From Verticillium longisporum (Eukaryota; Ascomycota; Sordariomycetes; Glomerellales; Plectosphaerellaceae): DNA of 64,000 nt. The position numbers and the translations under genes were made by a program. Of this stretch, positions 1 to 11,095 are shown in pieces (positions within the stretch are counted from its first letter, which is position 1; each line of letters starts with the position of its first letter). Location of the stretch: positions 1-64,000 of the forward strand of contig JAETXT010000013.1 in the NCBI GenBank assembly GCA_019188255.1. Reading direction: 5' to 3'. The notes beneath the pieces are model-generated. The model was not told where the DNA came from, searched no databases, and saw only the letters and a program-made list of their open reading frames with translations.

Positions 1-114
1 CCCTAACCCTAACCCTAACCCTAACCCTAACCCTAACCCTAACCCTAACCCTAACCCTAACCCTAACCCTAACCCTAACCCTAACCCTAACCCTAACCCT
101 AACCCTAACCCTAA
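1..114. repeat. Telomere, C-rich strand, 19 CCCTAA units
   Basis: Nineteen uninterrupted copies of CCCTAA, with no variant unit, begin at the first base. This is the C strand of the TTAGGG telomere used by filamentous ascomycetes, so the window starts at a physical chromosome end. The repeat passes directly into coding sequence of the neighbouring gene at 114/115, without a telomere-associated repeat between them. Confidence 0.98.
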
Positions 115-861
115 GCCATTGTCGGTCGTGTGGTACGAATTGACGAATCCGTGAAGATAGGCGCAACGACGTTCGTCGTCTATCAGAAAAGAATGACGCG
201 ATAGGCCGCCGTGCGTGATGCCGAGGCCATGCAGCCTTGCCAAAACGGCCTGGCATTTTCCCATATCGTGGATAGTAGCCAGACGAACCTTCAGTCTCTC
301 CAACATGTGGCCGATGACGCGGCTGCGGTTCTCGGTGACGTGCGCTAGGAACTTGGGCGCAATGCCGTGACCTTCAATGGCGGCATACATCTTACTATCT
401 GCATACAGCCCATAGCGAAAATGAGGCTGCCAGATCCAGAAGCAAATAGCCGTGGGGCATTGCCCGTAGCGGCTAGGCGTCGTGACGACTCTGGCTGTCA
501 ACTGACCGTGGCACTGTAGCTCGTCCAGCGTATCGACTCCAGAGAGGCGCGAGGGGAGGTCAAGCAAGTCGATTCTGGAAGCATGCCATGGTGTGCAAAC
601 ATCCGTAAGGCGAGTGTTCTCAGTAGAGCTTAGGCTCAAACGCCCATCTCCTGTGGGACCTAGGCGTCCGATAGTCCAATCTCCTCGGCTGACGGACGTG
701 AAGGCGAGGAATTCGCCGCGGATGTCGGGGAAGCATGCCCCGGGCGGTGCGGAGGGAGATACAAGATACTTGAAAACCGAGGATTCAGTGAGTATGCGAT
801 ACAAATATGGCTCTTGGGGGTAACGCATAAAGGCATCGACAATTTCGAAAGATTCGGACAT
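115..861 (-). pseudogene. Protein-kinase-like (APH-fold) gene truncated by the telomere
   Basis: The frame opens with ATG at 861 and runs 249 codons without a stop up to base 115, then continues into the telomere as repeating Leu-Gly codons (TTA GGG). No stop is reached before the window edge. The C-terminal half resembles the fungal kinase-like family related to aminoglycoside phosphotransferases: a 'GIAPKFLAHV' strand, an 'RVIGHMLE' hinge-like segment and an 'HGLGITHGGLSRHSFLI' loop. In functional members that loop reads HGDxxxxN; here Asp is Gly and Asn is Ser. The later DFE-like metal site reads 'YLHGFVNS'. So the gene has lost its 3' end and both catalytic motifs. The frame is directly visible; the family is assigned from motifs. 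The decayed catalytic loop suggests it was non-catalytic before or after truncation. No expression evidence is available. Confidence 0.75.
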
Positions 862-1305
862 GGTAGTTGATCGTATTTTCAAGGCGACGTATGCGGGAAT
901 GAACGAAGCAATACTATGTGGCATGATCATAGGGATGACCATCCATTTATAGGCAGTTCACATGTACTCTGTCCAAATGTAAGTCGAGTTATCGGCGTGG
1001 TGGCATGGATGATACATCATGTGGTTCCACATTTGGCTGTCTGGCAAAGCTTGATCCTGTAGAGACGGTAAAGTTTTGTCTGTGGCGCCTAAGGATAAGC
1101 AGCACCAGCGGGCCTGCAGGTCAGGGTTTCGAGAATCCAAGACAAGGGACCTGGACGTTTTCATGGCCAGAAAAGAAACTGACGTTGGCCTTCATGTACA
1201 CGAGGGTCTTCGGACGTGGAGAGCATATTTTCTAATGCCATCTATCGTGTATAGACCGACCAATGATTCTGCCAAGCCTTGGGCTTTCCTGTACCGCAGG
1301 CACTT
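862..1305. other. Intergenic, no gene seen
   Basis: This stretch lies upstream of the truncated kinase-like gene and downstream of the CMD-like gene. Short frames occur on both strands but none has a recognisable motif or splice pattern. It would hold the promoter of the kinase-like gene and the terminator of its neighbour. Confidence 0.5.
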
Positions 1306-2027
1306 TCAGATGTCCTTCTCAACATCGGCCACTGTCGGAATTCTGTTCAGCTTCACGCCTAGATAACCAGCGACCAACTGGACAGAGTCCCACACCTTTT
1401 GCGTGTCTTCGAGAGAGACACCGAGCCGCCTAGTCCCTCGGAGGTGCCAATGCGTGTTTCTGCCAAGATTCTGGATCATAATGCTGCAGAGGACGACCAT
1501 CTCCGTGTCGAAGTCGTCCAGCACCTGGCGGTCGCAAAGGTACAGTCCATACGTGATGCGCTCCGACACCCAGGCAAAGTCCCTGTGGTCCTTGAACAGG
1601 TCGAGGGTGCTGTCCGTGTCCCGCGTGTAGATCTTGGCGAGCCACTCCTGGCCGCGCTTCAGGCTGTCATCGTCGCACTGCCACCCCTCTCGCGTGATGC
1701 TTCGGTCCTTGTCCTCCTCCCTCTCGCGGGCGTTGATGGCGAGGATTGCACTCATGGGCTTGCACACACCGACGACGCTGATGGTCTTGAAAAGACCTCG
1801 CGGAGGCGGCGGACGAGCCCTTGTCGCTGTTCTGGTGCCGAGAACTCGGGTTTCGTGAGGAGGTGCGTGTAGAGATCGGCGCAGAGGTCAGGGTCATTGC
1901 TGCCGACGAGCGCTGCGAGGGTGATCATGTACCATTTCGACGAGCCGAGCTGTGTCAGAGCGATGTTCTTCTCGATCTGCTCGAAGAGCTCTACAAGGGG
2001 CTTCGGGACCTCAAATTGATCAGCCAT
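1306..2027 (-). CDS. Carboxymuconolactone-decarboxylase/AhpD-like protein, frameshifted
   Basis: Two frames join into one protein of about 240 residues. The first starts at ATG 2027 ('MADQFEVPKPLVELFEQI') and runs to about 1797. The second runs from about 1794 to the stop at 1306 and contains 'KTISVVGVCKPMSAILAIN' and the closing 'VAGYLGVKLNR'. The joint at 1790-1799 lacks one base: GAG GTC TTT TCA versus the needed GAG GTN CTT TTC AAG. No intron could fit in that gap. The helical layout resembles the fungal branch of the CMD/AhpD-like fold, but the CxxC redox pair of true AhpD is not seen, so the reaction is unknown. The gene is divergent from the SDR at 2460 and shares its promoter. The lesion is either a real one-base deletion or a sequencing error; other genes here show the same kind of lesion. 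Confidence 0.6.
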
Positions 2028-2459
2028 GGTGGGCAGTCCGGCAGTTGGTGCGTGCGAGTCGTGTTGGTGATGTTGGGTTGAACAGCCGGCGCGGGGTAGA
2101 CGTTTGGCGGGGTTCAGACTGAGCCTCGACAATGGGTCAAGTGAGACAAACTAACTCATGGGAGGCGTTGTGTTGGCGGCATAACTTGTTTGAGTTCACC
2201 CTAGTCGCTCATTATGAAGACTCTATAGTACTCACGAACAAACTATTGTACTGGTTTCTGAAGCTATCATCCGTGGACCATTGTTTTACACTGTCACATC
2301 TCGCAAAGCAACACCCCGGTGACGGAGGTACTGACCAGCGATCAGTCAGAAATCAATAGCGCCGCGGGGTACTGCATGAGCAGCACCTAACCTTGACATA
2401 ATTGTAGTTCGAGGGAGATACAGAGCAAATGGGACACCGACCACTATACCGCCGGGACC
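2028..2459. promoter_or_regulatory. Shared divergent promoter of the CMD-like gene and the SDR
   Basis: This 432-nt gap separates two divergent starts (2027 on minus, 2460 on plus), so both promoters must lie here. CGG/CCG triplets of the kind bound by Zn2Cys6 regulators occur near 2316-2326 and 2361-2367. The sites are not proven. Confidence 0.45.
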
Positions 2460-3508
2460 ATGTCTCGACTAAGCTTTCAAGATGACCTCCTGCAGTCTTT
2501 GAATGGGCGATCCGTCATTGTTACGGGCGCCGCTCGAGGGATCGGGGCAGCCACAGCAACCCTCTTCAACGAACATGGCGCGCTCGTGTGCATCACAGAC
2601 CTGCCGGCGCGCAAGGAGGACGCACAGGCGCTTATTGACTCTATGAAGCACCCCGAGAACGCCATTTTCGCGCCGGCCAGCGTCACGGACTGGACGGCCT
2701 TGATGCACGTCTTCAAGACTGCTCTGAGTAGGTTCGGCGTGATTCACATGGTCGTGGCCAATGCCGGGATCATGGAGAGCTCGCCAGTCTTGGACGTCAG
2801 CGTCGACGACACAGGGGATCCCATCGAGTCGAAAGAGGCCAATCGAGTCCTGGATGTCAACTTGAAGGGGACCTTGAACAGTGAGCCCCCAAACCCTGTT
2901 TTCTGTTCTGCAGGCCCATGCTCAGAGGTGACCAGCATTGCGTCTGAGCTTGCACTACATGACCAAGAACAGTCCAGCATCCGATGGGTTTAGAGGGTCC
3001 GTCGTCCTGGTGGCATCTATATCCGGGTATTTCGGCTCGACCGGAAACGCAGCGTACATCGCTTCGAAGCACGGCGTCATTGGGTTGCTGAGAGCATCGC
3101 TGGACAAGGCAGCCTCACTGGGGGTGCGGGTGAACGCAGTGACACCTGGTTACACGCCCACGGGCATCACAAAGGAGTTTGGCAATGTCGTCACGCAGGC
3201 CGGTCTGGACGCCAACACTCCTGGTGCTGTCGCCACGGCCATAGCGTTTGCCGCCGCGGATCCTTCCAGACACGGCACCTCTTGCTTGGTCAGTTGCATC
3301 ACTTGTATTGAGATGAACGTGCCTAATTGTGTGTCATTTCCAGGTCTTGGGTCCTTTTCTACATGAAATGGAGTACAGCCGGGCAAACGTCCTGCAGTCC
3401 TGGCTCGGGCAAGACGCAGCGGCTGCTCTCGCGAGATTTGGCGCCTTTGTAAAGTCGATCGGCGGGTACCGTCTCCCGAAACGGGAGCCGATCGACCGTG
3501 TAGACTGA
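2460..3508 (+). CDS. Short-chain dehydrogenase/reductase (classical SDR)
   Basis: Exons 2460-2880, 2936-3288 and 3344-3508 give 312 residues; both introns are 55 nt with GTGAGC...CAG and GTCAGT...CAG ends, and all phases agree. The Rossmann motif TGAARGIG is at residues 22-29, the ANAG strand motif near 99-102, the catalytic Ser in 'VASISG' and the YIASK (YxxxK) pair about ten residues later, followed by 'PGYTPTGIT'. All residues for NAD(P)-dependent alcohol/ketone redox chemistry are present. The substrate cannot be read from the sequence. Its stop lies 42 bp from the stop of the convergent P450, and its promoter is shared with the CMD-like gene, so a joint pathway is plausible. Confidence 0.88.
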
Positions 3509-3550
3509 GCTGCTTCGAGTAAATGAAAGCATAATTCGAGGACAGGCTCG

Positions 3551-5611
3551 TCACTGGGTCTGCCTTTGCGCAACAGTGACCCAGAAACCTTCCATCATCC
3601 AGAAAGCAGCGCTGTGAAGCTTCCTCACCGGGAGGGTCGGGTCATTGATCGTAAAGTCGTATCGTCGCAAGAGCTGGAAGCAGCCATGAGCACATGTTCA
3701 GGCTTGAAGAGGGGGGCGACGGAGCTTCTTACCTCTGGTAGAGCCTTGCTCATCTGCATGAAAGCAACGTTCCGGCCAAGACACTTGTACCGTCCATAGC
3801 CAAAGAGAGCCTCCAGCGTGGCGGCCATCTCGGCCTTTCTGGCGTCACCGACCTCGAGCCATCTCTCGGGCCGGAAGATGCCCGCGTCGGGGCCCCAGTG
3901 CTCCTTGCTCCGGAGGATCCCCCACTGAAACGGTCAGCAAAGCGTCCAGTCCAAGCAGCAGCACGTGCACTTAGAGGCGATGCCTGTCCTGCTACAGGCT
4001 TAATTACTTACACCGTCCATGCCCACCTGCGTGCCGGCCGGCAGCACAAAACCAGCAACGACGTCCCCACCAGGCGGAACCGTCTTGTTGAGAAGTGGCG
4101 TCTGCGAGGCAAAGATGCGCATGCCCTCACGGATCACGGCCTGCAGGTACGGCAGCTTCTTGGCCTCGGCATCCCTGATCGGCAAGCTGACCTCGCCTTT
4201 GGCGGCGGCGCCCTCAATCTCGGACAGCAGGCGGTAGTAGACCCGCGGCGTCGAGAGGACGTAGAGCACAGCCATGCGCAGGGCCACGGCTACGGAGTCC
4301 GTGCCGGCGACGCTGTCGAGGTTGGCGCGCCCTGTTAGCCTGGCTGAATCACATGGGCGGAGTATGTGGAGAAACGGCTGGTTAGGACGTACACTTGGAC
4401 CAGGGCCTCGCTGGTTGCTTCCGCTTTGGTAGCGCCGTGCTTGAGGAACTGAGCGATCATGTCGTGTCGCGGCTGCGCGCCTGGCTTGAAACGCTCGTCG
4501 AGCGTGTCCTGAGCCGCCCTGCGCCGGGGGCTGTTAGTCTGCCATTACGTAGGGTGGTTGATGCCAGTGAAAGGAAGAGTGAGGGGGAAAACTCTACTTG
4601 ATGAAACATCCAAGACCTTCCTTGTCGGTGGGCTTGGGCAGCGCCTCGGAAAAGGGCCACTTCTGGACGAGGCTGGCGAGGAACGGGAGGGTGGCAGCGG
4701 TGGAGGCGATGGGGAAGAAGCCCTCGTTCCACTTGATCCAGTCATAGATGTCTTCGCCCTTGTCGAGGAAGCCAAAGGGGTTGCCACACGTCATGTCCCC
4801 GACAATGTCGAGGGCCAGAAACTGCGTGATGACGGACAGGTCGAGGGGCTTGTGGTCACACGGCGTCGTGATGTACTGCTCGTCGATGATGCGGAAGAAG
4901 CGCTCCAGCTGCCGGTCGATGGCTTGTTCCTGGTCACCGTTGATATCAGCCTTGGCACGCGAAGCACGGCCTCGACAGGCGCAGCACGGCCTCGCCAAGC
5001 GCAGCACGGCCTCGACACAACAGGCACAAGAGCAGAGACCCCAGGTCACGTACCACGAGTATGGTCCCAGAGTAGCCAGGCCCGACCTTGGTCCGCAGGG
5101 CCGTGTGCCTGGCCTCATCCAGCATGGCGAACGAGTGGTCGACGCCCTTCTGAAACCGAAAGGTGCCATACCAGGGCCCCTTGCGATACGGGGACTTGTG
5201 GGCTTCCATCTTTTGGCAGTGCCGATAGTCAGTCGTCAGGACGACATTGGGCCCGATGCGGACGAGCGGGCCTGGAACGACAGAAACGAGGACATGTCAG
5301 CACGTTATCTGCGCCTCCATGAGCCAAACACCTCAAAAGGTGGAAACAAAAGAAAAAAAGAAAGCAAGCCTGGCGTGGGTTATCAGACCATATTCGGTGG
5401 TCAAATCACTGAGGATCTGGTGGGATTGGCCGATGAGGTTGGCCCTGAGCAGCGGGAACGGTGAGAGCGACCACAGGAACGGACCCGGTATGTGAGAGAG
5501 GCGTCGCCACCCGTGGTACGCCTTGGCCAACAAGAGGAGGAAGCCGGCGATCAGCAGACCGCTGAGGAGCGGCGGCGAGGGGAGCCTGATCTCAGCCAGC
5601 GACAAAGTCAT
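3551..5611 (-). CDS. Cytochrome P450 monooxygenase (pisatin-demethylase-like group)
   Basis: Seven exons fit: 5611-5389, 5271-5054, 4950-4598 (or from 4929), 4518-4393, 4312-4012, 3924-3733 and 3673-3551, giving about 511 (or 504) residues, normal for the family. An N-terminal membrane anchor lies at residues 13-31, followed by the Pro-rich 'HIPGP' hinge. The I-helix reads 'VAGTDSVA' once the intron 4392-4313 (GTACGT...CAG) is removed. The ExxR motif is in 'VIREGMR', then PERW, and the haem-binding loop is 'FGYGRYKCLGR'. It is an ER-bound haem-thiolate oxygenase needing a P450 reductase; the substrate is unknown. The acceptor of the second intron is uncertain because both AAG/GCT and CAG/GAA keep phase 0. 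That intron carries a 20-bp tandem repeat. The gene is convergent with the SDR, 42 bp away. Confidence 0.9.
4959..5018. repeat. Three 20-bp tandem repeats inside a P450 intron
   Basis: Units at 4959-4978, 4979-4998 and 4999-5018 share the core GCAGCACGGCCTCG with one to three differences each. They fill most of the second intron of the P450, just inside the donor GTACGT at 5053-5048. The repeats are open in the frame of the next exon, so retention of the intron would not create a stop within them. Confidence 0.85.
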
Positions 5612-7026
5612 GGCGGGCTTGTAACTGCGCGCTGGTACCGCGGTCTGTGGGATGCGGGAGGCTGAGGGCTTCACCGGCAGGGACACATACACACACACAC
5701 GAGTCGTCGCAAGCGGGCGGGGGGGTTTGAGTACAACGACGGAGCCGGTCAGGGCGGTTGGAGGGTGGGAAGGGCGGAGGGCGGGAGTTGGTCACTTCTC
5801 ATGTGAACGAGCTGGTGTATACGGCAGCACATATGGGACCATGGCCCCCTGATCACCTTTCTTGTTGGCCGTCGACTGCAACGCCGCATGGCGAATTAAA
5901 GCTCTTCAATCAGCCATGGACATGGATCTGGGGAAGCCTCCCGAGTTACGCGGTGAGAAAGATAACCTCCCCAAGCTCCCCCACGCACCCCGAGAGACAA
6001 GGGTCTGATTCGACTTGGCGGGCACTTTATCTCTTTACAATCACTTCACAAGAGGTATTGAATCAAGCCTCATTTGTAAATTTGTCTCGATTCATCCATT
6101 TCTGGGCTGACTCGAGAACGGCAGGCTACCTTAGTCTCTCGAGCTAAAGCGATCTAGGCTTGGTGAACCACGGAACAGCCCGCAGCCATCTCGGACTGGT
6201 CGCTATCCTCCCCCTCTCCCCCCACTGGCCGCTCAATTGAAGCCATGCCTGATCAGTGTCCAGTGTCGTTAAAGTCCAGTCGCTGCACAGGGCCCAAAAC
6301 GAAAAAGGGCTGGACCCTCTTCGACCCGAACAGCAACGTCCTTGATGCTGGCAAACGCGTCTGGTTGGCTCACGGGCAACGATAGGGACCGCCAGGGGGG
6401 GGATGGCAAGGCGGCTGCTGTATGGATTGTGAACCTGGTCTGTCCACGCCCACAATCCATGCCTTGGGTTGCTTGGCAGCAACAGATTCGTGTGCCGTAC
6501 CGTATGCCCAATCTCCTAAGCCCGCCCTGGATATTGCTGTGCATGACACGGAGAAAACCTGAGCTGTCACTTTTCTTGGTACCAAAGTGAAAGGTCTCCC
6601 AGCTGGGATCATGATCAACACCCACCCCGGCTTCTGCACTGCATGCGCCGCAACAATGGCACTTGTTCCCGTACAATAGGGGGGGCAACCCTGACTGCCA
6701 GACTTGATCCATGCTTTTTTTTGTTGCTCGGTTATACTGTACTTGTACGCTCAAGTGGCGGGGAAAGCCTGGGGGTGTTTCGAAATTTGTTTTTCTTGCT
6801 TTATACATCTGGTCACCCCCGGCCATTGCTGGTCAGAGAGAAAGAGAGGAAAAGAGAAAGAGAAGCGAAGGCTACGCGAGGAAAGGCGGACGACCCTCTC
6901 CCCAAGCCGACTTTGCTCTTTTCTTTTTGACGACAAATTCCCCGCCGAAAAGCAAAACGTGGTTGAGCGTGGAACTTTCGACTGTCAAGTGTCAAGAGCG
7001 CGGGAACGGACCTCGTTCTCGCGAGG
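5612..7026. promoter_or_regulatory. Divergent region between P450 and rhodopsin-type gene
   Basis: The 1.4-kb gap lies between two divergent starts. It contains a short CA run at about 5688-5700, a purine-rich GAGAAAGAGAGG stretch near 6837-6875, and several short frames on both strands without motifs or splice patterns. A 185-codon frame on the minus strand (6826-6269) has no recognisable domain and is not called as a gene. Confidence 0.45.
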
Positions 7027-8495
7027 ATGCAGATTGGCGGCGATGGACCGCTCTGCATTGCGGTGCTGTGGTCCATGACCTTTGTCGTCACCCTTTTCCT
7101 CTTTCTTCGATTATACACGCGCATCGTCTGCGTGGCGGCGTACGGCACCGACGATCACTTTTACGCCATATCATGGGTACGGCCGCGAGCCGCTTGAGCG
7201 CAGCGATTCCCACTCCTTTCGAGAAGCCATAAAAGCTGACCAAGACGGCTCTGCCGAGCCTCGCAGGTCCTCACACTAGGCTACAGCATCATGGGAACCG
7301 TGGCCGCGATCCACGGCTACGGACGGGATGATCTCACGGCGCCAGAGGACGTTGAAGCGACGTATTACCGCATGATCGCGCAATCATTCTCCCTTCTAGC
7401 GACGGGAACATCCAAGGCGTCGGTCGGTTTCTTCCTGCTGAGACTTGTCGTCGTACGGTGGCAAATCATCTCCATCTGGGCCATCATGTCCGTCATGGGC
7501 ATCTTGAGTATTCGTAAGATTAATGTCCTGTTTGTTTTGCCATTACGCATAATCCAGGCTGACAAAAGTGACAGTCAACACATTCCTCACGTGGCTCGCA
7601 TGTCGACCTATGCCGTACGCCTACGACGAGAGCCTCAATGGCACCTGCTTCAACACGGTTCCTCCCGCGGTGATGCTGGCTAGTACGTATTCAAGCTGGG
7701 GGTTAACGCCAGTCGGTAGCTGAGCACATTTGCTAATGCCTCCGCAGTGGGCACCATCGCCGTGGATATTTACTTTGCCGTCCTTCCCTGGATCTTCATC
7801 TTCAAGCTCAACCTGTCACGCCGGGAAAAGCTGACCATCGCCGGCAGTCTGAGCCTGGGCATCTTGTACGTTGGCATCTCCCCCGCCATTTCACACTGCC
7901 GCAGGTCTAACACACACACAGAGCCGCTGCCGCAGGAGGCATCCGCGTCATGAACGTCAAGGGGGTCCGTGACGTGCCCGTGGCCGTGATCGTGTGGTCC
8001 CAGGTCGAGACATCCCTGACGCTCATCTGCGTCGGCATACCCGTGTGCCGTCCACTGTGGTCACGGGTCATCGGCAAGTGGTGGCAGTCGCGGCATGGCG
8101 AGTCGTACGAGCGGCAAAACGACGCCCGCGACCCACCATCCGACCCCATCGGTTTGCATACGATTGGCGGCGGCACCATGCCCGGCGTGCCCTCCAAGTC
8201 GCAGGAGTCGAAGAAGAAGCGGTGGAACCCGCTGACGGGGAGCGGCAGCAGGGGGGACGACGGTGACAGCGACGAGGTCGATCTCACGGCGAACGTTGCA
8301 CCAAGGGGCCGGAGTGGACGCGATACCGACTCGCAGGGCGAAAGCCAGAGCGGACACGAAGTCAAGGAGGCGTGGGTACGGGGGGATGCCATGACACGGT
8401 CGACGGTGGAGGGGCGGTCTCCAAGTCCTGGTGTGGCTCTGGAGGATGCAAAGTCGGGTATCATGATGTGTAAGACGTATGATGTAACTCGGTAG
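7027..8495 (+). CDS. Fungal rhodopsin-domain integral membrane protein
   Basis: Exons 7027-7176, 7267-7513, 7575-7682, 7748-7865 and 7922-8495 give 398 residues with all phases in agreement. Several hydrophobic helices are visible: residues about 9-28 ('IAVLWSMTFVVTLFLFLRLY'), one around 'FSLLATGTSKASVGFFLLRL', one in 'IISIWAIMSVMGIL', one in 'GTIAVDIYFAVLPWIFIF' and one in 'VETSLTLICVGIPVCRPL'. The order and the 'LRLYTR', 'DDHF' and 'PWIF..LNLSRREK' segments match the fungal rhodopsin-like domain found in PTH11-type receptors and many orphan membrane proteins. A long charged, Ser/Gly-rich cytoplasmic tail follows from about residue 240. There is no N-terminal CFEM domain, so it is not a classic PTH11. 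Ligand and role are unknown. Confidence 0.8.
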
Positions 8496-11095
8496 AATTG
8501 GAAAGATCTCGCTCAAGCTTGTGATATGTCATGAAGTCGTCAAGAGAAAGAGACAAGCATCGTGCGGTGGGACTGCTACAGACGAAAGGCCGGGACGCGT
8601 AGCCGTATTTCGAGCGATGAGAAGAAGGGGAGAAAGCCGGATATTTAGACGTTGTCTCGATTCTTTAGTATTAGTAGATTGGGTATTAGTTGGTCATGCC
8701 AGACATAAGATGGGCATAGCAACGATCTGGTTGCTTCAAGTTGGCGATGTTGCCACATGCCCCGTCGCCAGTGCTAATCCAGGTGACTAACCCGTGGATT
8801 GAACAGACCACCATGCTGTGTTTCCTTCCCACTCTGGTCGTGCGTCGTATTCTCCGTTTCTCAGTCTTACCTGGGCTGTTTTTGGCGGCTGCATGTCGCT
8901 GGTGCATGTGTCGAGGCTCACGTGCAGTAGGACTCGATCTATTACCACCGACAATGGCGTGCTGCAGGCTGAGTTGAACAGCCTTGGGAGAATCTTGCCG
9001 CGAAAGCCGGATCCATTAACAGTCGGCCAGGAGAAGCTGTAGGCTATAGTCAAGCAAACGTTTACCCAATAATCAAGTTCCTCAAAGTATACCGGACAAA
9101 ACTAGTAGCCCTGTTGAAATCGCCTTTCTGCACTCAGAAGGTTTAGTAGATGTGTTAAACATGTTGGCAATGCAAGACAGCGTTGACTAGGCACGCCGTC
9201 ATAATTTTAATGGATCCTCGGCCAGAGACCTCTTAGGGATGCCATTAACACCAAGGTGTGTTAGACAGTTCGTCGAATCAATCGCACCCCCAAGCTTTGC
9301 AATAATGTAAACGAACCTCGTTCACGTTCTTCTAGAATTCTCAATCGTATAGCAAACAATCAGCGAATTGATGGAGTACAATGAGAACCCATGGAGTATC
9401 CGGAAATCATGTTTGACCTTGATTATTCCTCCTTCAATCACCTTCGCTACGACTTCCTGTTACCGGACTTTTATCACTTACAGCCAATGTAAAAAACTGC
9501 TCTGATTCGCATGGGTGCAAAGCAGCCAAGCCAGAAACATTACTGCAACTCAAATTTTTAAATGGCGTTAACAAGGCCAATAGGAGCACATTTGCAGTCA
9601 GTGTGTTTGCGTGTCGCGAGTTCTTCTCAAAGCCGGATGGTAGCCACAAAAGCGTCATTAAGAGGAAACCGAAGACCTAGTATATTGAACTGAACATTGA
9701 TGAGAACCCTGGAGTCACTGTGACTGGGTATAAACCGCTAACAAGCGAATGATGACGAGTCATGCAGCGTCAATGATTGCCTACAAAAATTGATTGCTTT
9801 GATCACCATCTTAGGGCCAAGGACGCTTCATGACTGTCGTGACGTGGGACTATCATGGAGCATTGACTCAGAGATTGTCTCTGACATTTCTATAGAACTA
9901 TATAGGTAGCCTAAACTAACGAAATGGTGATGTTGTGTCCAAGATATACCGACATCATTCATCTCCGATATCCAGGCTCAAAGCACCCAGATCATCTAAG
10001 TGAGCAGCTCCAATACCGACATTATTTTTAACAGCGTGCTCAGGAAGTAAGTCTGGGTTGTCAAACCTGAGATCATTTGACAGACATCTACTCGCGTTCA
10101 GAGCACTGACATCTTAGAAGGATGTGTCTGATGAAGCACACTTATTACTCTTGCGGCTGCTATTCAGGATGTTGGATCGTCGGCGAGCATTGCTCTCGGT
10201 ATCCGCGGTGCCTAACATATATCGCCAGCCCACCCTTCGTGCTGGATCAGATGTGTTATTATCACAGTTTTCAACAAGGCAGCTTTCGACAAGGATGAGT
10301 AGTTGCATTGGTAAGTCGCAGTGCTTCCGACGAAAGATGTTGAGACTTGGCGCATGCGGAGTTCGAATCCAGGTTTCTGATACTGCTGGGCTTGGAGCAC
10401 ATGTGGGCAGCAGGCACTCAGGGACTGTATAAGTCCACGGCTATCAATGCAGTAGCAGACATCAGACACAACGTAAACTACATGTTGCTTGATGTGCGAT
10501 AACCATTGGTAGCCCCTCCTTTCTCTCAATTCCTGAAGCCCTTCCCAAATGCAGTGTTCACACAAGCTCATAGCACATGTTCCTACTATTGTCCCCACGG
10601 TTGTCCCTTTTCCCTTCCCTAGCAAGTCATATTACAGAGGTTGAGCTAGGCAGCATTGCCTTCATAATGTGATTATCAGCTGACTCGCTTGCTCATGCCC
10701 CCCAATGGAAGTTGAAGTCCCCAAGACGGGGAGAGGCCACGCGTGGATGTGTTCTCGTAGGGTCTAGTCCTTCACATGCTGACGAAGACTGACGTTGGCT
10801 TCAGTTCAGAAAATGCTATCTGTTCAGGTTCTGCTCGTGTCTTACTTACCGCTGAACCAATTCTACCTGATCTTCGACGTAGGTCCAAGGAACTCCAGTG
10901 ATTCATGGGAACAGAGACCCGTATCTTGCCGTCTTACTGCATGTGGAAGGATCAATTCCGACTGCAGCGTGGTGCGTGGCCGTGCCGCAGGAATGCGAAG
11001 GATTGCTCCCACTCCACGTAGGCTGCTGGCTGTTGCATCTTCTCAGCATCATCATATCCCTCATTGCATAGTCAACTTTTGCTGAGATTTACACC
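8496..11095. other. A+T-richer gene-poor stretch
   Basis: No frame in these 2.6 kb shows a domain or a credible exon chain. Base composition is visibly richer in A+T than the flanking genes from about 9050 to 10900. A degraded A-box/B-box pair (10300-10311 and 10361-10370) may be a tRNA-derived relic. No terminal inverted or long direct repeats were recognised by eye. It may be a decayed mobile element or plain intergenic DNA. Confidence 0.45.

Noticed and set aside
1..114. CRISPR-like or satellite array
   Set aside because: The unit is a perfect telomeric hexamer without spacers.
6269..6826. 185-codon frame on the minus strand
   Set aside because: No recognisable domain, Cys-rich mixed composition and no splice context; it lies in the divergent promoter region of two well-supported genes.
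10300..10375. tRNA gene
   Set aside because: The B-box matches, but the T-stem and acceptor stem do not pair.
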